From Leptospira interrogans serovar Manilae (GTDB lineage: Bacteria; Spirochaetota; Leptospiria; Leptospirales; Leptospiraceae), in contig CAMCZP010000012.1 in the NCBI GenBank assembly GCA_945887855.1, positions 1 through 64,000 on the forward strand: a stretch of 64,000 bases of DNA, given 5' to 3'. The position numbers and the translations under genes were made by a program. The notes beneath the pieces were generated by a model. That model saw only the letters and a program-made list of their open reading frames with translations. It made no database searches and was not told where the DNA came from. The stretch's first letter is position 1. Every line of letters begins with the position of its first letter. This document shows positions 1-9,398 of the stretch, one piece after another.

Positions 1-495
1 CATATCCTTGGAGAGATGGAAAAATCTATTTCTAAATCTGCAGGTGAGCTAAGTAAAATTGCTCCTAGAATTACAATTAAAACCATCCCTAAGGATCGCA
101 TTGGTGAATTGATCGGCCCTGGTGGTAAAACAATTCGGTCAATCATTGAACAGAGTAAATCTGATATAAATATTGATGACGAAGGAAATATCACAATATC
201 CAGTCCGGATTTAGATGCATCGAATAAAGCTATTGAAATTATAAATGGATTGTTTGAGGAAATCGTAATAGGTAAAATCTATACTGGTAAAGTTAAACGT
301 ATTACTGATTTTGGTGCATTCGTAGAAATACTCCCTGGAAAAGAAGGTCTTTGTCATATCTCAAAATTAGACCAAAAACGGGTAAATTCAGTGAGAGACA
401 TTGTGAAGGAAGGTGATATTTTTCCTGTTAAAGTAATAGGAATGGATAGATCCGGAAAAATTGATCTCTCTAGAAAAGATGCAATGACAGAGTGA
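1..495 (+). CDS. pnp: Polyribonucleotide nucleotidyltransferase, C-terminal part (5' end outside window)
   Basis: Phosphorolytic 3'-5' exoribonuclease of RNA decay; only the last ~164 codons are here and the frame is open to base 1. The visible part starts at the end of the second RNase PH domain, followed by a KH domain with the GxxG loop [11 protein letters not shown] (about codons 38-48), then an S1 RNA-binding domain ([20 protein letters not shown], then [10 protein letters not shown]). It stops at TGA 493-495, overlapping the GTG of the next gene by 4 bp, which suggests translational coupling. KH followed by S1 at the C-terminus is diagnostic of PNPase, so identity is secure. Confidence 0.96.
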   Translation, partial: HILGEMEKSISKSAGELSKIAPRITIKTIPKDRIGELIGPGGKTIRSIIEQSKSDINIDDEGNITISSPDLDASNKAIEIINGLFEEIVIGKIYTGKVKRITDFGAFVEILPGKEGLCHISKLDQKRVNSVRDIVKEGDIFPVKVIGMDRSGKIDLSRKDAMTE

Positions 496-1751
496 TAGAA
501 AAAAAAGTCCTTCAAAATAAAGCAACACTTCTCTACCAAAAATCACCCGGAGCTCTATCTGTATCTGTTGGGCTTTGGGTACGAGTTGGGTCCCGACATG
601 AAACTAATTCTGAAAGAGGGTATACCCATTTTTTAGAACATATGGTTTTTAAGGGGACATCATCCCGAACAGCCCGTCAGATAGCCTCTGAAATTGAGAG
701 AGTAGGTGGATTTATGAATGCCGCTACCTCAAGAGAATATACCTATTTTTATATAACAGTAATGAAATCGGAAATAGAACTCGCAATAGATCTATTATGT
801 GATATGGTTTGCAAGCCCTTACTTTCTGAAGAAGATATAAAGAATGAAAGAAAGGTTGTTTTAGAAGAGATGAAAGGTTATGAAGATGACCCCGAAGAAT
901 TTCTTCATGATTTTTATTATAAAAATTTTATGCCAAAATCTTCCTTGGGGTATGATATTGTTGGGAATAAAAAATCCATAACAAATGCTTCTATGGAAAA
1001 GATAAAAAATTATTATAATAAATATTATATTCCTTCTAATTTTATACTTTCTATTTCTGGAGATTTTGAGTCATCGTATGTATTTGATTTATCTGAAAAA
1101 TATCTTTCAGGGTTTGAAGGACAGGGAGAATCACCTGACAATATAGAAAAGCCTGAGAAAAAATATGATAAATTCTTAGAAAAAAGAAATCTGGAGCAGG
1201 TAAGTTTTATAATTGGAACTAATGGTATTTCAAAAGATATACATGAAAGTGTAAAGGTAAGTCTATTTAATATTATCTTTGGTAGTACAATGTCTTCTCG
1301 TTTGTTTCAGAATATTCGTGAAGAAAAAGGATTATGCTATAGTATTAATAGTTACTCTTCTTCTTATTCTGACAGTGGAATATTTAGTATTGGTTGTAGT
1401 ACATCTAAAAAAAATTTCGAAGTTGCATGTAATGAAATATTTAAAGAAATAAATAAAGTTTTCAAAGATGGTATCACAGAATTAGAACTAAAAGATGCAA
1501 AAAGTAACCAAAAGGGTTCTATGTCCATCAGTTATGAGCATCCTGATAATAAAATGACAGATATAGCTATCCAAGAAATTTATTATTCACAATACTTTAC
1601 TATCGAAGATAGAGTAAAATTAGTAGATGAAGTAACCGTAAAAGATATTCAGCAACTTATTGAATATCTTTTTAATAGGGAAAAATTTCATCTCTCAGCT
1701 ATTGGAAATCTAAAAGAAAAAGCTTTTAACTCCATTCAAACTTCTTTATAA
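492..1751 (+). CDS. M16 family zinc metallopeptidase (processing-peptidase-like)
   Basis: Insulinase/pitrilysin-type peptidase of 419 aa. The inverted zinc motif HxxEH is seen as HFLEH in [14 protein letters not shown], with the distal glutamate region [10 protein letters not shown] about 75 residues later, so the active-site half is intact. The C-terminal half carries the usual inactive M16 repeat ([13 protein letters not shown]). It starts at GTG 492 inside the end of pnp (4 bp overlap). A pnp-M16 peptidase order is common in bacteria (compare YmxG/PqqL-like genes), but the substrate is unknown. The gene ends in a 6-bp convergent overlap with the CDGSH gene. Confidence 0.93.
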   Translation: MIEKKVLQNKATLLYQKSPGALSVSVGLWVRVGSRHETNSERGYTHFLEHMVFKGTSSRTARQIASEIERVGGFMNAATSREYTYFYITVMKSEIELAIDLLCDMVCKPLLSEEDIKNERKVVLEEMKGYEDDPEEFLHDFYYKNFMPKSSLGYDIVGNKKSITNASMEKIKNYYNKYYIPSNFILSISGDFESSYVFDLSEKYLSGFEGQGESPDNIEKPEKKYDKFLEKRNLEQVSFIIGTNGISKDIHESVKVSLFNIIFGSTMSSRLFQNIREEKGLCYSINSYSSSYSDSGIFSIGCSTSKKNFEVACNEIFKEINKVFKDGITELELKDAKSNQKGSMSISYEHPDNKMTDIAIQEIYYSQYFTIEDRVKLVDEVTVKDIQQLIEYLFNREKFHLSAIGNLKEKAFNSIQTSL

Positions 1752-1991
1752 AGAAGAATGACTACCATCGCAAAATGGTGGATTTTTTGTATGTTTACAC
1801 CCACAAAAATATACAGTTTCAGATTTTTCACATTTATGAAGCATTGGCTTCATGCCTGTATTATTTCTTGCATGAGCACCATCACAAAAAGGTTGTTTTT
1901 CTGAATGCCCACACGAACACCATGCTACCTTTTGGCCCTCTTGGGTAGTAATTTCATAGGGTGATTTTTGTGCTATCTTAGGGACTGACAT
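1746..1991 (-). CDS. CDGSH iron-sulfur domain protein (two CDGSH motifs)
   Basis: Small 81-aa protein with two CDGSH-type cluster motifs: CSCGHSEKQPFCDGAH near residue 25 and CGCKHTKNPPFCDGSH near residue 62. Each supplies the C-x-C, Cys and His ligands that bind a redox-active [2Fe-2S] cluster in the mitoNEET/MiNT family. No membrane anchor or signal peptide is seen, so it is probably cytosolic. The double-motif, about 80-aa form is the usual bacterial tandem type. Its 3' end overlaps the M16 gene convergently. An inverted repeat lies 15-30 bp upstream of the start. Confidence 0.9.
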   Translation of the reverse strand: MSVPKIAQKSPYEITTQEGQKVAWCSCGHSEKQPFCDGAHARNNTGMKPMLHKCEKSETVYFCGCKHTKNPPFCDGSHSSL

Positions 1992-2005
1992 TGAATACCT
2001 CTACA

Positions 2006-2021
2006 GTATATTTTAATATAC
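2006..2021. promoter_or_regulatory. Inverted repeat upstream of the CDGSH gene
   Basis: GTATATT, 2-nt spacer, AATATAC: perfect 7-bp arms located 15-30 bp upstream of the CDGSH start. The position fits an operator. The sequence is AT-rich, so chance remains possible and no regulator is assigned. Confidence 0.3.
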
Positions 2022-2045
2022 ACCCACTAAATCAAATTATATAAA

Positions 2046-2097
2046 TCTTGGATAGAAAAAATAGAAAAGTTCTAATTTTGCTTATTTCTATCCAAGA
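2046..2097. other. 13-bp inverted repeat between the CDGSH gene and purC
   Basis: TCTTGGATAGAAA at 2046-2058 pairs perfectly with TTTCTATCCAAGA at 2085-2097, with a 26-nt loop. It lies 47 bp upstream of the purC start in a divergent intergenic region. It could be a purine-operon regulatory hairpin or a two-site operator. There is no T-tract after it, so a plain terminator is less likely. Confidence 0.45.
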
Positions 2098-2143
2098 ATA
2101 ATTCCAATTGACGTATTTCATAACCCTTTTAGTTTGCAGGTAA

Positions 2144-2989
2144 ATGAGCAGAGAACCCAATTATATAGGCAAAGTTCGGGATGTGTATGATTTAGGGGAT
2201 GCACTTCTTTTGGTGTCCTCTGATAGAATTTCTGCTTTTGATTGTGTTTTTTCTGAAAAAGTTCCAGAGAAAGGCAAAATCTTAAATCGGATTTCAAACC
2301 AATGGTTTCATTTTTTTAATAAAATTCCAAATCACATATTAGAAACAGACCATAAAAAATTTCCCATTCCATTTCAATCGGAAGAGTTCAAAGATCGGGC
2401 TGTGTTAGTTCAGAAATGCAAAAGAATTGATTATGAGTGTGTTGTTAGGGGATATATTGCAGGGTCTCTATGGAAAGAGTATAAAAATAATGGAACCCTT
2501 AACTTTGAAAAAACAGATTTAAAACTAAAAGAATCTCAAAAACTTCCAGAACCAATATTCACTCCTGCAGTCAAAAATGATTCAGGTCATGATGAAAATA
2601 TATCGGAAGCAGAGCTCAAGAGAAGAATAGGAGAGAATTTATTTAATAAATTAAAAGAAACTTCTCTCATTTTGTATACAGAAGCATCAACTAGAATGAA
2701 GAGTGCAGGTATTATACTTTGCGACACAAAATTTGAATTTGGAATTTATAAAGATGAAGTTTTATTGATAGATGAAGTTTTAACACCGGATTCTTCAAGG
2801 TATTGGGATGAATCTTCTTATCGAGAAGGGAGTTCCCCTCCCAGTTATGATAAACAAATCTTAAGAGACTATTTAGAATCAACTGAATGGAATAAAGAAC
2901 CACCAGCTCCCTCACTTCCAAAAGTAATAATTGAAAAAATTGTAAATAAATATAAGGAAATTGAAACTAAGATTTACTCATGTACATAG
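2144..2989 (+). CDS. purC: Phosphoribosylaminoimidazole-succinocarboxamide synthase (SAICAR synthase)
   Basis: Joins aspartate to CAIR using ATP in de novo purine synthesis (cytosol). The 281 aa show the family start [13 protein letters not shown], the SSDRISAFD nucleotide-binding motif, [11 protein letters not shown], and the C-terminal [14 protein letters not shown]. Length agrees with the longer (eukaryote/Bacteroidetes-like) PurC type, compared with ~240 aa for the short form. The start at ATG 2144 gives the conserved N-terminus. It overlaps purS by 10 bp, forming a purC-purS-purQ operon. Confidence 0.97.
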   Translation: MSREPNYIGKVRDVYDLGDALLLVSSDRISAFDCVFSEKVPEKGKILNRISNQWFHFFNKIPNHILETDHKKFPIPFQSEEFKDRAVLVQKCKRIDYECVVRGYIAGSLWKEYKNNGTLNFEKTDLKLKESQKLPEPIFTPAVKNDSGHDENISEAELKRRIGENLFNKLKETSLILYTEASTRMKSAGIILCDTKFEFGIYKDEVLLIDEVLTPDSSRYWDESSYREGSSPPSYDKQILRDYLESTEWNKEPPAPSLPKVIIEKIVNKYKEIETKIYSCT

Positions 2990-3231
2990 GAAAAGTTAAT
3001 ATATCATTAAAACAATCAGTATTGGATCCCCAAGGTAATACAGTCATGAAATCACTTCATGATTTAGGCGAAAATTCAGTAGCTGATGTTAGGATAGGAA
3101 AATACATTGAAGTATCACTAAATTCAAATGATAAGGAATCAGCTCTGAGGGATTTAGATAGATTATGTAAAAATCTCTTAGTTAATCAGGTAATTGAAAC
3201 CTACCAAATTCAAGTAGAAAAGGTGAATTGA
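2980..3231 (+). CDS. purS: Phosphoribosylformylglycinamidine synthase subunit PurS
   Basis: Small (83 aa) structural subunit of the three-part FGAM synthase, bridging PurQ and the small type of PurL. It has the ferredoxin-like PurS pattern: an N-terminal strand followed by [20 protein letters not shown], then [14 protein letters not shown]. It overlaps purC by 10 bp and purQ by 4 bp, so expression of the three is probably coupled. The presence of PurS predicts a short PurL encoded elsewhere in the genome. Confidence 0.95.
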   Translation: MYIGKVNISLKQSVLDPQGNTVMKSLHDLGENSVADVRIGKYIEVSLNSNDKESALRDLDRLCKNLLVNQVIETYQIQVEKVN

Positions 3232-3890
3232 TGAAAACGGGGGTTATTGTATTTCCTGGCTCTAATTGTGATAAAGATATTGCCTACATACTAAAACAAT
3301 ACTATAAGCATACTGTTGATTTTATTTGGCATAAGAATTCTATTGAAAAAGATTATGATTTAATTGTAATACCAGGTGGATTTTCATACGGAGATTATTT
3401 GAGATGTGGTGCAATTGCAAAATTTTCAAATGCTATGAAATCTTTAAAATCACATGTGGAAAAAGGTCGTAAAGTTCTCGGAATATGTAATGGTTTTCAG
3501 ATTTTAACCGAAGCAAATTTACTTCCCGGTACTCTAATGCGAAATAAGAATTTGAAGCATATCTGTAAAACAGTGTATATTAAAAAAGGTAGCTTATCAA
3601 ACCCTTTAACGCATTCCTTCGAAGAAGATGAAGTTTTAGAAATTCCAATATCTCACAGTGATGGAAATTATTATGCTGAGAAGGATAGTATTAAGGAATT
3701 AGAAGACAATGGTCAGATTTTATTTAAATATGCATTTGAGAATCCAAATGGATCTATTGATGATATAGCAGGTATCACATCAAAAGATTATAAGATTATT
3801 GGGCTAATGCCTCACCCAGAACGAGCGATGGAAGACTGGTCTGGAAGTAAAGATGGAAAAAAAATATTTGATAACCTATTCACCAGATAG
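3228..3890 (+). CDS. purQ: Phosphoribosylformylglycinamidine synthase, glutaminase subunit PurQ
   Basis: Class I glutamine amidotransferase (220 aa) that supplies ammonia to PurL for the FGAR to FGAM step. The N-terminus VIVFPGSNCDKD, the oxyanion region PGGFSYGDYLRCGAIA, the nucleophile Cys in VLGICNGFQ and the catalytic His/Glu in LMPHPERA are all present, so it should be active. It is the third gene of the purC-purS-purQ operon and starts in an ATGA-type overlap with purS. The 169 bp after it hold no recognisable gene before glgC. Confidence 0.97.
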   Translation: MMKTGVIVFPGSNCDKDIAYILKQYYKHTVDFIWHKNSIEKDYDLIVIPGGFSYGDYLRCGAIAKFSNAMKSLKSHVEKGRKVLGICNGFQILTEANLLPGTLMRNKNLKHICKTVYIKKGSLSNPLTHSFEEDEVLEIPISHSDGNYYAEKDSIKELEDNGQILFKYAFENPNGSIDDIAGITSKDYKIIGLMPHPERAMEDWSGSKDGKKIFDNLFTR

Positions 3891-4059
3891 AAAACTTCTC
3901 TTGATAAATATCATAAATTTTATATGTTTAAGAAATAATATCCTAATAGACGAAAATAAGCACACAAGTTAAAATAAATCTAGCTAATAATGAATTGGGG
4001 TATTTTGCCTCATTTTATACTATTGTCATCTCTGTACTAAATTATGTAAGGAATTATTA

Positions 4060-5313
4060 ATGGATAAATCACTACTAAAAAAATCAGTAATAACGGTAAT
4101 TTTAGGTGGCGGAAAGGGTACAAGACTCCTTCCCCTTACACAAAAGAGATCAAAACCAGCAGTTAGTTTTGGTGGTAAGTATAGGTTGATTGATATCCCA
4201 ATCTCCAATGCCCTCAACTCTGGATTTGATCAAATTTACATTCTAACCCAATTCAATTCCTATTCTTTAAATAGACATATATCAAGAACTTATGGAGTAC
4301 TTTCAGGACAGAGGCAGGGGTTTGTAGAGATCATAGCTGCCGAACAAACAAATTCCAGTGTAAAATGGTTTGAAGGTACAGCGGACGCCGTCCGTAAAGT
4401 TTTACCTCACTTGGATGACATGGGATCTGAGTACATAATGATCTTATCTGGTGACCAGCTTTACAATATGGATTTGGATGAGTTTATGGAATGCCATTTA
4501 AATGACCAGGGCACTGACATGACAATAGCAGCAAATGTGGTTCCTCCTGAATTGGCTAGTGCATTGGGTATCATACGAAAAGATGAAAATGGATGGGCAA
4601 CTGCGTTTTATGAAAAGCCATCTAATTTAGACGATGTTAAAGACTTTCAAATGCCCGATGGAAATTACCTTGCATCCATGGGTATTTATATTTTTAAAAC
4701 TTCCGTTTTAATGGAGCTATTAAAAGATAACCAACTCACTGATTTTGGTAAAGAAATAATTCCCGATGCACTTTTAAATAGAAAGATTAAGGTTTATAAC
4801 TATGAGGGTTATTGGGAGGACATTGGAACCATTCGAGCATTTTATGATGCAAATATTATGCTCACAGATGATCTTCCCAGATTTAATTTATATTTGGAAC
4901 ACAGACCATTCTTAACTAGGGCTAGGTCTTTACCACCAACGAAAGTCAATAAAGCTAATTTATACAAGGCTTTATTATCTGAAGGATGTATCATAAATGA
5001 CTCAACTATTATTCGTTCAGTTATAGGTGTACGACAAGTTGTGCAGTCTGGGACCACAATAGAGAATTCTGTGATTATGGGGGCAGATTCTTATGGAACC
5101 ATTGATAGAAAAGGCTTGGGAATTCCCGTTGGAATTGGAAAAAATTGTGAAATTCGAAATACGATAGTTGATAAAGATTGTTATATAGGGGATAATGTAA
5201 AACTTATAAACAAAGATAATTTGAATGATTTTGAAGATGAATATGTAAAAATTGTAGATGGAATCATTGTAGTACCAAGGAGAACAGCAGTTCCAAATGG
5301 TTATGAGATTTGA
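4060..5313 (+). CDS. glgC: Glucose-1-phosphate adenylyltransferase (ADP-glucose pyrophosphorylase)
   Basis: Makes ADP-glucose from glucose-1-phosphate and ATP, the committed step of bacterial glycogen synthesis. The 417 aa carry the nucleotidyltransferase signature LGGGKGTRLLPLT, KPAVSFGGKYRLIDIPISN, the substrate motif GTADAVRK, the YWEDIGT motif, and a C-terminal left-handed beta-helix region (IINDSTIIRSVIGVRQVV). Length is typical. The ACAD gene begins 13 bp downstream. No other glycogen gene is in the window. Confidence 0.95.
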   Translation: MDKSLLKKSVITVILGGGKGTRLLPLTQKRSKPAVSFGGKYRLIDIPISNALNSGFDQIYILTQFNSYSLNRHISRTYGVLSGQRQGFVEIIAAEQTNSSVKWFEGTADAVRKVLPHLDDMGSEYIMILSGDQLYNMDLDEFMECHLNDQGTDMTIAANVVPPELASALGIIRKDENGWATAFYEKPSNLDDVKDFQMPDGNYLASMGIYIFKTSVLMELLKDNQLTDFGKEIIPDALLNRKIKVYNYEGYWEDIGTIRAFYDANIMLTDDLPRFNLYLEHRPFLTRARSLPPTKVNKANLYKALLSEGCIINDSTIIRSVIGVRQVVQSGTTIENSVIMGADSYGTIDRKGLGIPVGIGKNCEIRNTIVDKDCYIGDNVKLINKDNLNDFEDEYVKIVDGIIVVPRRTAVPNGYEI

Positions 5314-5325
5314 GTATCTAATTAT

Positions 5326-7020
5326 ATGAATAATCCTGGGCTACAAAAATATGACTTATCAGAATACAAGGGCTTAAAAAATCGAAATTTTTATAAGGAA
5401 GATACTGCCCTTCAGCGAGTCATACATAAATTTTTACAAAGTAGTACCCCTGAAGAAAAAGAATCTATTGAAAGTCATATCAATGGTTATGGTGAAATGG
5501 TTGGTGGTACTTTAAATGATCTAACGGAAAAGTCACACAAAGAAGGAAAATATGGAGAAATCCAAAAGTACAACTCAATTGGAAAACGTGTTGATGATAT
5601 CATATACTCACCCGAACAAATCCTATCTAGAAAGTTATCCTATGAGTATGGGGTGGTTAATTTAGATTTTCATAAACAATGGAAGTTCCCCTTTCATGCA
5701 ACGCATAGATATGCTTTAGCCTATTTGATGAATCTGAATGGAGAGGGAGGAGTTTCCTGTCCATTGGCTATGACGGATGGAATGATATATGCTCTTAAGA
5801 ATTTAGGAACAGATGAGCAAAAGAAAAAATATCTACCTCTTGTTGCTTTCGAAACAAGTAAATCTTACTTTATGGCGGGTCAGTATGTCACAGAACGGGT
5901 GGGTGGAAGCAATGTTGGAGCCAATCGAACTACGGCGCGAAAAATAGAATCTGGAAAATGGATTTTAAATGGAGAAAAATGGTTTTGCTCAAATCCAGGT
6001 GACCTTTGGGTGACCACAGCAAAAATAGAAAGTTCCAATACAATTGGTATGTTTCTGGTTTCTCGGTTTAAAGAATCAGGTGATTTAAATGGTCACCATT
6101 TGTTACGAAAAAAAGATATCATTGGATCTAGAGGAAAAATCACTGCAGAAGCAATTTATGAGGATGTGGAGGCAGAGGAACTAGGAAGACCCTCACATGG
6201 ATTGGTAAATTTAATTCGATACATCATCACAATTTCTAGGTTACATGTAGGAATTGGGGCATGTGGTAATTCTAGAAGAGCAGTTATGGAGGCTTTAGAG
6301 TATGCTAGATTTAGAACTGCTTATGGTAAAAGCCTCAAAGATTTTTTCATTTATGAAAAAACCCTCTGTGAACTTCAAATAACACAAACAGCTTTAACAT
6401 TTAGTAATTTTCGATCTATCTCTTTATGGGAAAGTAATCATCTCTCTGCTAACATAATAATTCCTTTGATGAAATACATTTCATCTTCAATAGCTACATC
6501 AAACTGTCATACAGCAATTTTATGCTTGGGAGGAAATGGAATTGTTGGCGATTTTTCTCCCCTTCCTAGGCTTTTGAATGATTCAATTATCAATGAATCA
6601 TGGGAAGGAACTCACTTCTTACTTACAGACCATATTTTAAAAGCCTTAGAGAGAAAAAAATTTCGAGATGCTTTTTTAGAAGAATGCAATATATCCAATG
6701 AGAGTTTCAATGAACTTTCAGAAAACGTAAGATCATTATATAACGAAAAAAAACAATCATTACTCAATTTTCTTAACCTTAGCATTGATATAAAAGATGC
6801 ATTACGTATGTCTATTGCAAACACAGCGTATGACTTATTTTCACTTTCTCTATTAATAAAGGAAGTTCAAACAGATATAAATAATAAAGTAAGTGATTCT
6901 ATTTATATAACAATGACTGAACTTTTCTCAGAGATGATCCAAGTTAAAAAAGGAGGAGATTTTCCATTGGGAAGTAAAATATATGATAAAAAAAATAGGA
7001 CTAGAATTTTAAATTATTAA
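5326..7020 (+). CDS. AidB-like acyl-CoA dehydrogenase family protein
   Basis: FAD-dependent acyl-CoA dehydrogenase of 564 aa. The mid-domain reads TERVGGSNVGANRTTA followed by WILNGEKWFCSNP, closest in pattern to the AidB/ACAD10-11 branch rather than the ~380-aa beta-oxidation enzymes. An INESWEGTHF segment sits where AidB proteins have their IWEG motif. The ~110-residue C-terminal extension is largely helical, like the extra domain of AidB. It might act on fatty acyl-CoA or be involved in alkylation response; which one cannot be read from sequence. It lies 13 bp after glgC and ends 3 bp before the convergent TetR gene. Confidence 0.85.
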   Translation: MNNPGLQKYDLSEYKGLKNRNFYKEDTALQRVIHKFLQSSTPEEKESIESHINGYGEMVGGTLNDLTEKSHKEGKYGEIQKYNSIGKRVDDIIYSPEQILSRKLSYEYGVVNLDFHKQWKFPFHATHRYALAYLMNLNGEGGVSCPLAMTDGMIYALKNLGTDEQKKKYLPLVAFETSKSYFMAGQYVTERVGGSNVGANRTTARKIESGKWILNGEKWFCSNPGDLWVTTAKIESSNTIGMFLVSRFKESGDLNGHHLLRKKDIIGSRGKITAEAIYEDVEAEELGRPSHGLVNLIRYIITISRLHVGIGACGNSRRAVMEALEYARFRTAYGKSLKDFFIYEKTLCELQITQTALTFSNFRSISLWESNHLSANIIIPLMKYISSSIATSNCHTAILCLGGNGIVGDFSPLPRLLNDSIINESWEGTHFLLTDHILKALERKKFRDAFLEECNISNESFNELSENVRSLYNEKKQSLLNFLNLSIDIKDALRMSIANTAYDLFSLSLLIKEVQTDINNKVSDSIYITMTELFSEMIQVKKGGDFPLGSKIYDKKNRTRILNY

Positions 7021-7023
7021 TAA

Positions 7024-7713
7024 TTATTTTTTTACTATCTTTGTTAAGTTCATAAATGATTTTCGAAGGGGTTTCATAAATGGTAATCGAGCAACTCTTA
7101 AGAGCTGAAAAATAAAATATAAAGTGGAATCTAAAACAAGTATGGTTTTTTTTTTGTTTTCTGATTTATCATACAAGCAATAATAAATTATACCCAATTC
7201 TAATAACCAAAATAGCTCAGGTATAATTTCTGAAAATTCATCAGGAAATTTTTGGTTAGTATCCACCATAGCATACCGGAAGGATTGGATTTCTTTGGCT
7301 CTAAACACAGAGGACTCTTTGCTAAATGGAGAGAGGGGGCTATTGGGGTCACCAGATAGTTTAGCTAGAACATGTAAAAAATTAGCATGTGGCATAAATT
7401 TGGTGACTTTGAACTGGAGGATATGTCGAATTCTTTCCCTAAAATCACGATTTTCTTCACAATAGATTTTGCTATCTTCTTCTGATTCTTTCTGAACAAG
7501 TTCATAGAAATGAAATACTATATCATCTTTGGATTTAAAATGATAGTAGGCAAGTCCAAGGGAGACTTTTGCTTCTCTAGCAATCATTCTCATTGTTGTT
7601 TCTTCATAGCCATAGTGCTGAAACAAACGGATGGCAGATTTATAAATTTCAGTCCTGGTATTCTTAGATTTTTCAGTTGTTTTCCTCATAAACCATTCAT
7701 CCAGTAGCGTCAT
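7024..7713 (-). CDS. TetR/AcrR family transcriptional regulator
   Basis: A 229-aa one-component repressor. The N-terminal helix-turn-helix is clear (AIRLFQHYGYEETTMRMIA followed by EAKVSLGLAYYHFKSKDDI), and the larger C-terminal ligand domain is unassigned. Two starts are possible: ATG 7713 or ATG 7689 (MRKTTEKSK), the second giving the more usual N-terminus. It is convergent with the AidB-like acyl-CoA dehydrogenase and could regulate fatty-acid genes, but that is inference from position only. Confidence 0.9.
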   Translation of the reverse strand: MTLLDEWFMRKTTEKSKNTRTEIYKSAIRLFQHYGYEETTMRMIAREAKVSLGLAYYHFKSKDDIVFHFYELVQKESEEDSKIYCEENRDFRERIRHILQFKVTKFMPHANFLHVLAKLSGDPNSPLSPFSKESSVFRAKEIQSFRYAMVDTNQKFPDEFSEIIPELFWLLELGIIYYCLYDKSENKKKTILVLDSTLYFIFQLLRVARLPFMKPLRKSFMNLTKIVKK

Positions 7714-7790
7714 ATCATATTCGATTTCAAAAAAATGTAAAGCTAAAAGAGAGATTCAAATAAGAAAAAATATAGAAAATTTATTTTCGT

Positions 7791-7877
7791 ATGGGTATCT
7801 CCGAAATTATTAAAAAGTTTTATGAATTAAGAGATTTGTTTTTAGATTTTTTATTAAATTGGAAATTTCGCAATTAA
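7791..7877 (+). CDS. Possible small ORF, 28 aa, ending in a terminator-like hairpin
   Basis: ATG 7791 to TAA 7877 encodes an amphipathic, partly hydrophobic 28-residue peptide (MGISEIIKKFYELRDLFLDF then 8 more). Its last codons form one arm of a strong hairpin followed by a T-rich run. No clear Shine-Dalgarno is visible and there is no known family, so it may be a non-coding RNA or nothing at all. Confidence 0.2.
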   Translation: MGISEIIKKFYELRDLFLDFLLNWKFRN

Positions 7878-7915
7878 TTTTTGGCTAAAGAAATTGCGAA
7901 GTTTTTCAATTTATT
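7863..7915 (+). terminator. Hairpin with T-rich tail between TetR and gatB
   Basis: AAATTTCGCAATT (7863-7875) pairs with AATTGCGAAGTTT (7892-7904), 13 bp with one G-U pair. The T-rich run from 7902 makes it a better intrinsic terminator on the plus strand, although no annotated plus-strand gene precedes it. On the minus strand it lies 26 bp after the gatB stop and may also end that operon. Confidence 0.45.
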
Positions 7916-7929
7916 TTTAAAGAGATTTG

Positions 7930-9387
7930 TTAGGACTTTTGCCCTAGGGGACCTAATTTCTTTAGAAGCAGGTCATTTACTAGCTTTGGATCTGCTTTTC
8001 CTTTTGTTTCCTTCATCACAGCGCCAACCAAAGAACCCAAAACTCTATCTCTTCCCTTTTTCCAACCATCAATAGCATCAGGATTTTCTAAAAGTGCCTT
8101 ATCCACAATTCTTTCGATCTCTTTGTCATCGCGTACTACGGATAATCCTTTTGATTTGATAATATCTGAAGGGTTATTTTTTGATGTTAACATTTCCTCA
8201 AAAACAGTTTTTGCTATTTTTCCAGAAATTTCACCATTAGAGATTAATTTTATCATCTCACCAATTCTTTTGGGTTCTATTTGAAATTCAGTGATACTAA
8301 TATTTTCTCTATTTACAATTCCCAATATTTCATCTTTTACCCAATTGGATGTTTTTTTGACATCACCGGAATAATGCAATGTAGTTTCAAAATATTCTGC
8401 AATTTCACGTTCTGAAGTAAGAACTTCAGCATCATATCCCGGTAACCCTAACTCCTGGATGTATCTCTCTTTTTTAGCTTGGGGTAGCTCAGGTAATGTT
8501 TTTCTAATCATTTCTACATATTCTTGTGTGAGTACAATTGGTGGGAGATCCGGGTCTGGAAAATATCTATAATCATGAGCCATTTCTTTGGTTCTCATCG
8601 GCACTGTTTTTAGTGCATTTGAATCCCATAGCTTAGTCATTTGAGGAAATACTAAGTTGTTTGCATACTGGTCTTTTTGCCACTCCACTTCATAATCGAT
8701 TGCCTGTTTTACAGCCTTAAAAGAATTTAGATTTTTAATTTCAACCCTTGTTCGAAATTCTGTGCTACCTTTGGGTCGAATCGATACATTGGCATCACAA
8801 CGCAATGAACCTTCTTCCATGTTGCAATCAGAGACCCTAACATAACTTAAGATATTTTTTAAGGTAACTAAATACATGTATGCTTCTTCACTAGACCGTA
8901 GTTCAGGTTCGGAAACAATCTCAATCAGGGGAGTTCCTGCACGATTGAGATCTACATAGGAATAGGGGAGGGAAGAATCGGCTGAGTGCATTAGCTTACC
9001 AGCATCTTCTTCGAGGTGAATCCTAGTGAGATGGATAGTTTTATTTTCTGTTGAGTCTTTTGGCTGAAATGAAATTTGTCCACCAACACAGATTGGCTTG
9101 TCATACTGTGAAATTTGGTACCCCTTAGGTAGATCAGGGTAAAAATAATTTTTACGATCAAATTTTGTGAAAAGTGTGATGGAGCATCCCAGTGCTAATC
9201 CTGCTTCAACAGCCTTTTGTAAGGCTACTTCGTTGAGTACAGGAAGGGTTCCGGGGAGTCCGTAGCAAACAGTGGATACCTGAGTATTAGGAGACGCACC
9301 AAATGCGATGGGACTCTCTGCAAAAATTTTTGTGTTGGTATTGAGCTGTGCATGGACTTCCAGACCAATGATTACTTCGTACTCCAT
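7930..9387 (-). CDS. gatB: Aspartyl/glutamyl-tRNA(Asn/Gln) amidotransferase subunit B
   Basis: Part of the GatCAB complex that amidates mischarged Glu-tRNA(Gln) or Asp-tRNA(Asn). The 485 aa begin [15 protein letters not shown] and include [35 protein letters not shown] and [12 protein letters not shown], all hallmark GatB segments, followed by the C-terminal YqeY-like helical domain. AAGGA lies 7 nt before the ATG. It is the last gene of a minus-strand run after the aldehyde dehydrogenase (11-bp gap). gatA and gatC are not in the window. Confidence 0.97.
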   Translation of the reverse strand: MEYEVIIGLEVHAQLNTNTKIFAESPIAFGASPNTQVSTVCYGLPGTLPVLNEVALQKAVEAGLALGCSITLFTKFDRKNYFYPDLPKGYQISQYDKPICVGGQISFQPKDSTENKTIHLTRIHLEEDAGKLMHSADSSLPYSYVDLNRAGTPLIEIVSEPELRSSEEAYMYLVTLKNILSYVRVSDCNMEEGSLRCDANVSIRPKGSTEFRTRVEIKNLNSFKAVKQAIDYEVEWQKDQYANNLVFPQMTKLWDSNALKTVPMRTKEMAHDYRYFPDPDLPPIVLTQEYVEMIRKTLPELPQAKKERYIQELGLPGYDAEVLTSEREIAEYFETTLHYSGDVKKTSNWVKDEILGIVNRENISITEFQIEPKRIGEMIKLISNGEISGKIAKTVFEEMLTSKNNPSDIIKSKGLSVVRDDKEIERIVDKALLENPDAIDGWKKGRDRVLGSLVGAVMKETKGKADPKLVNDLLLKKLGPLGQKS

Positions 9388-9398
9388 TTACATTTTCC

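Noticed and set aside
2108..2135. TTGACG -35-like box upstream of purC
   Set aside because: The matching -10 would be TAGTTT and place transcription start about 2 bp before the ATG, so it is not convincing.
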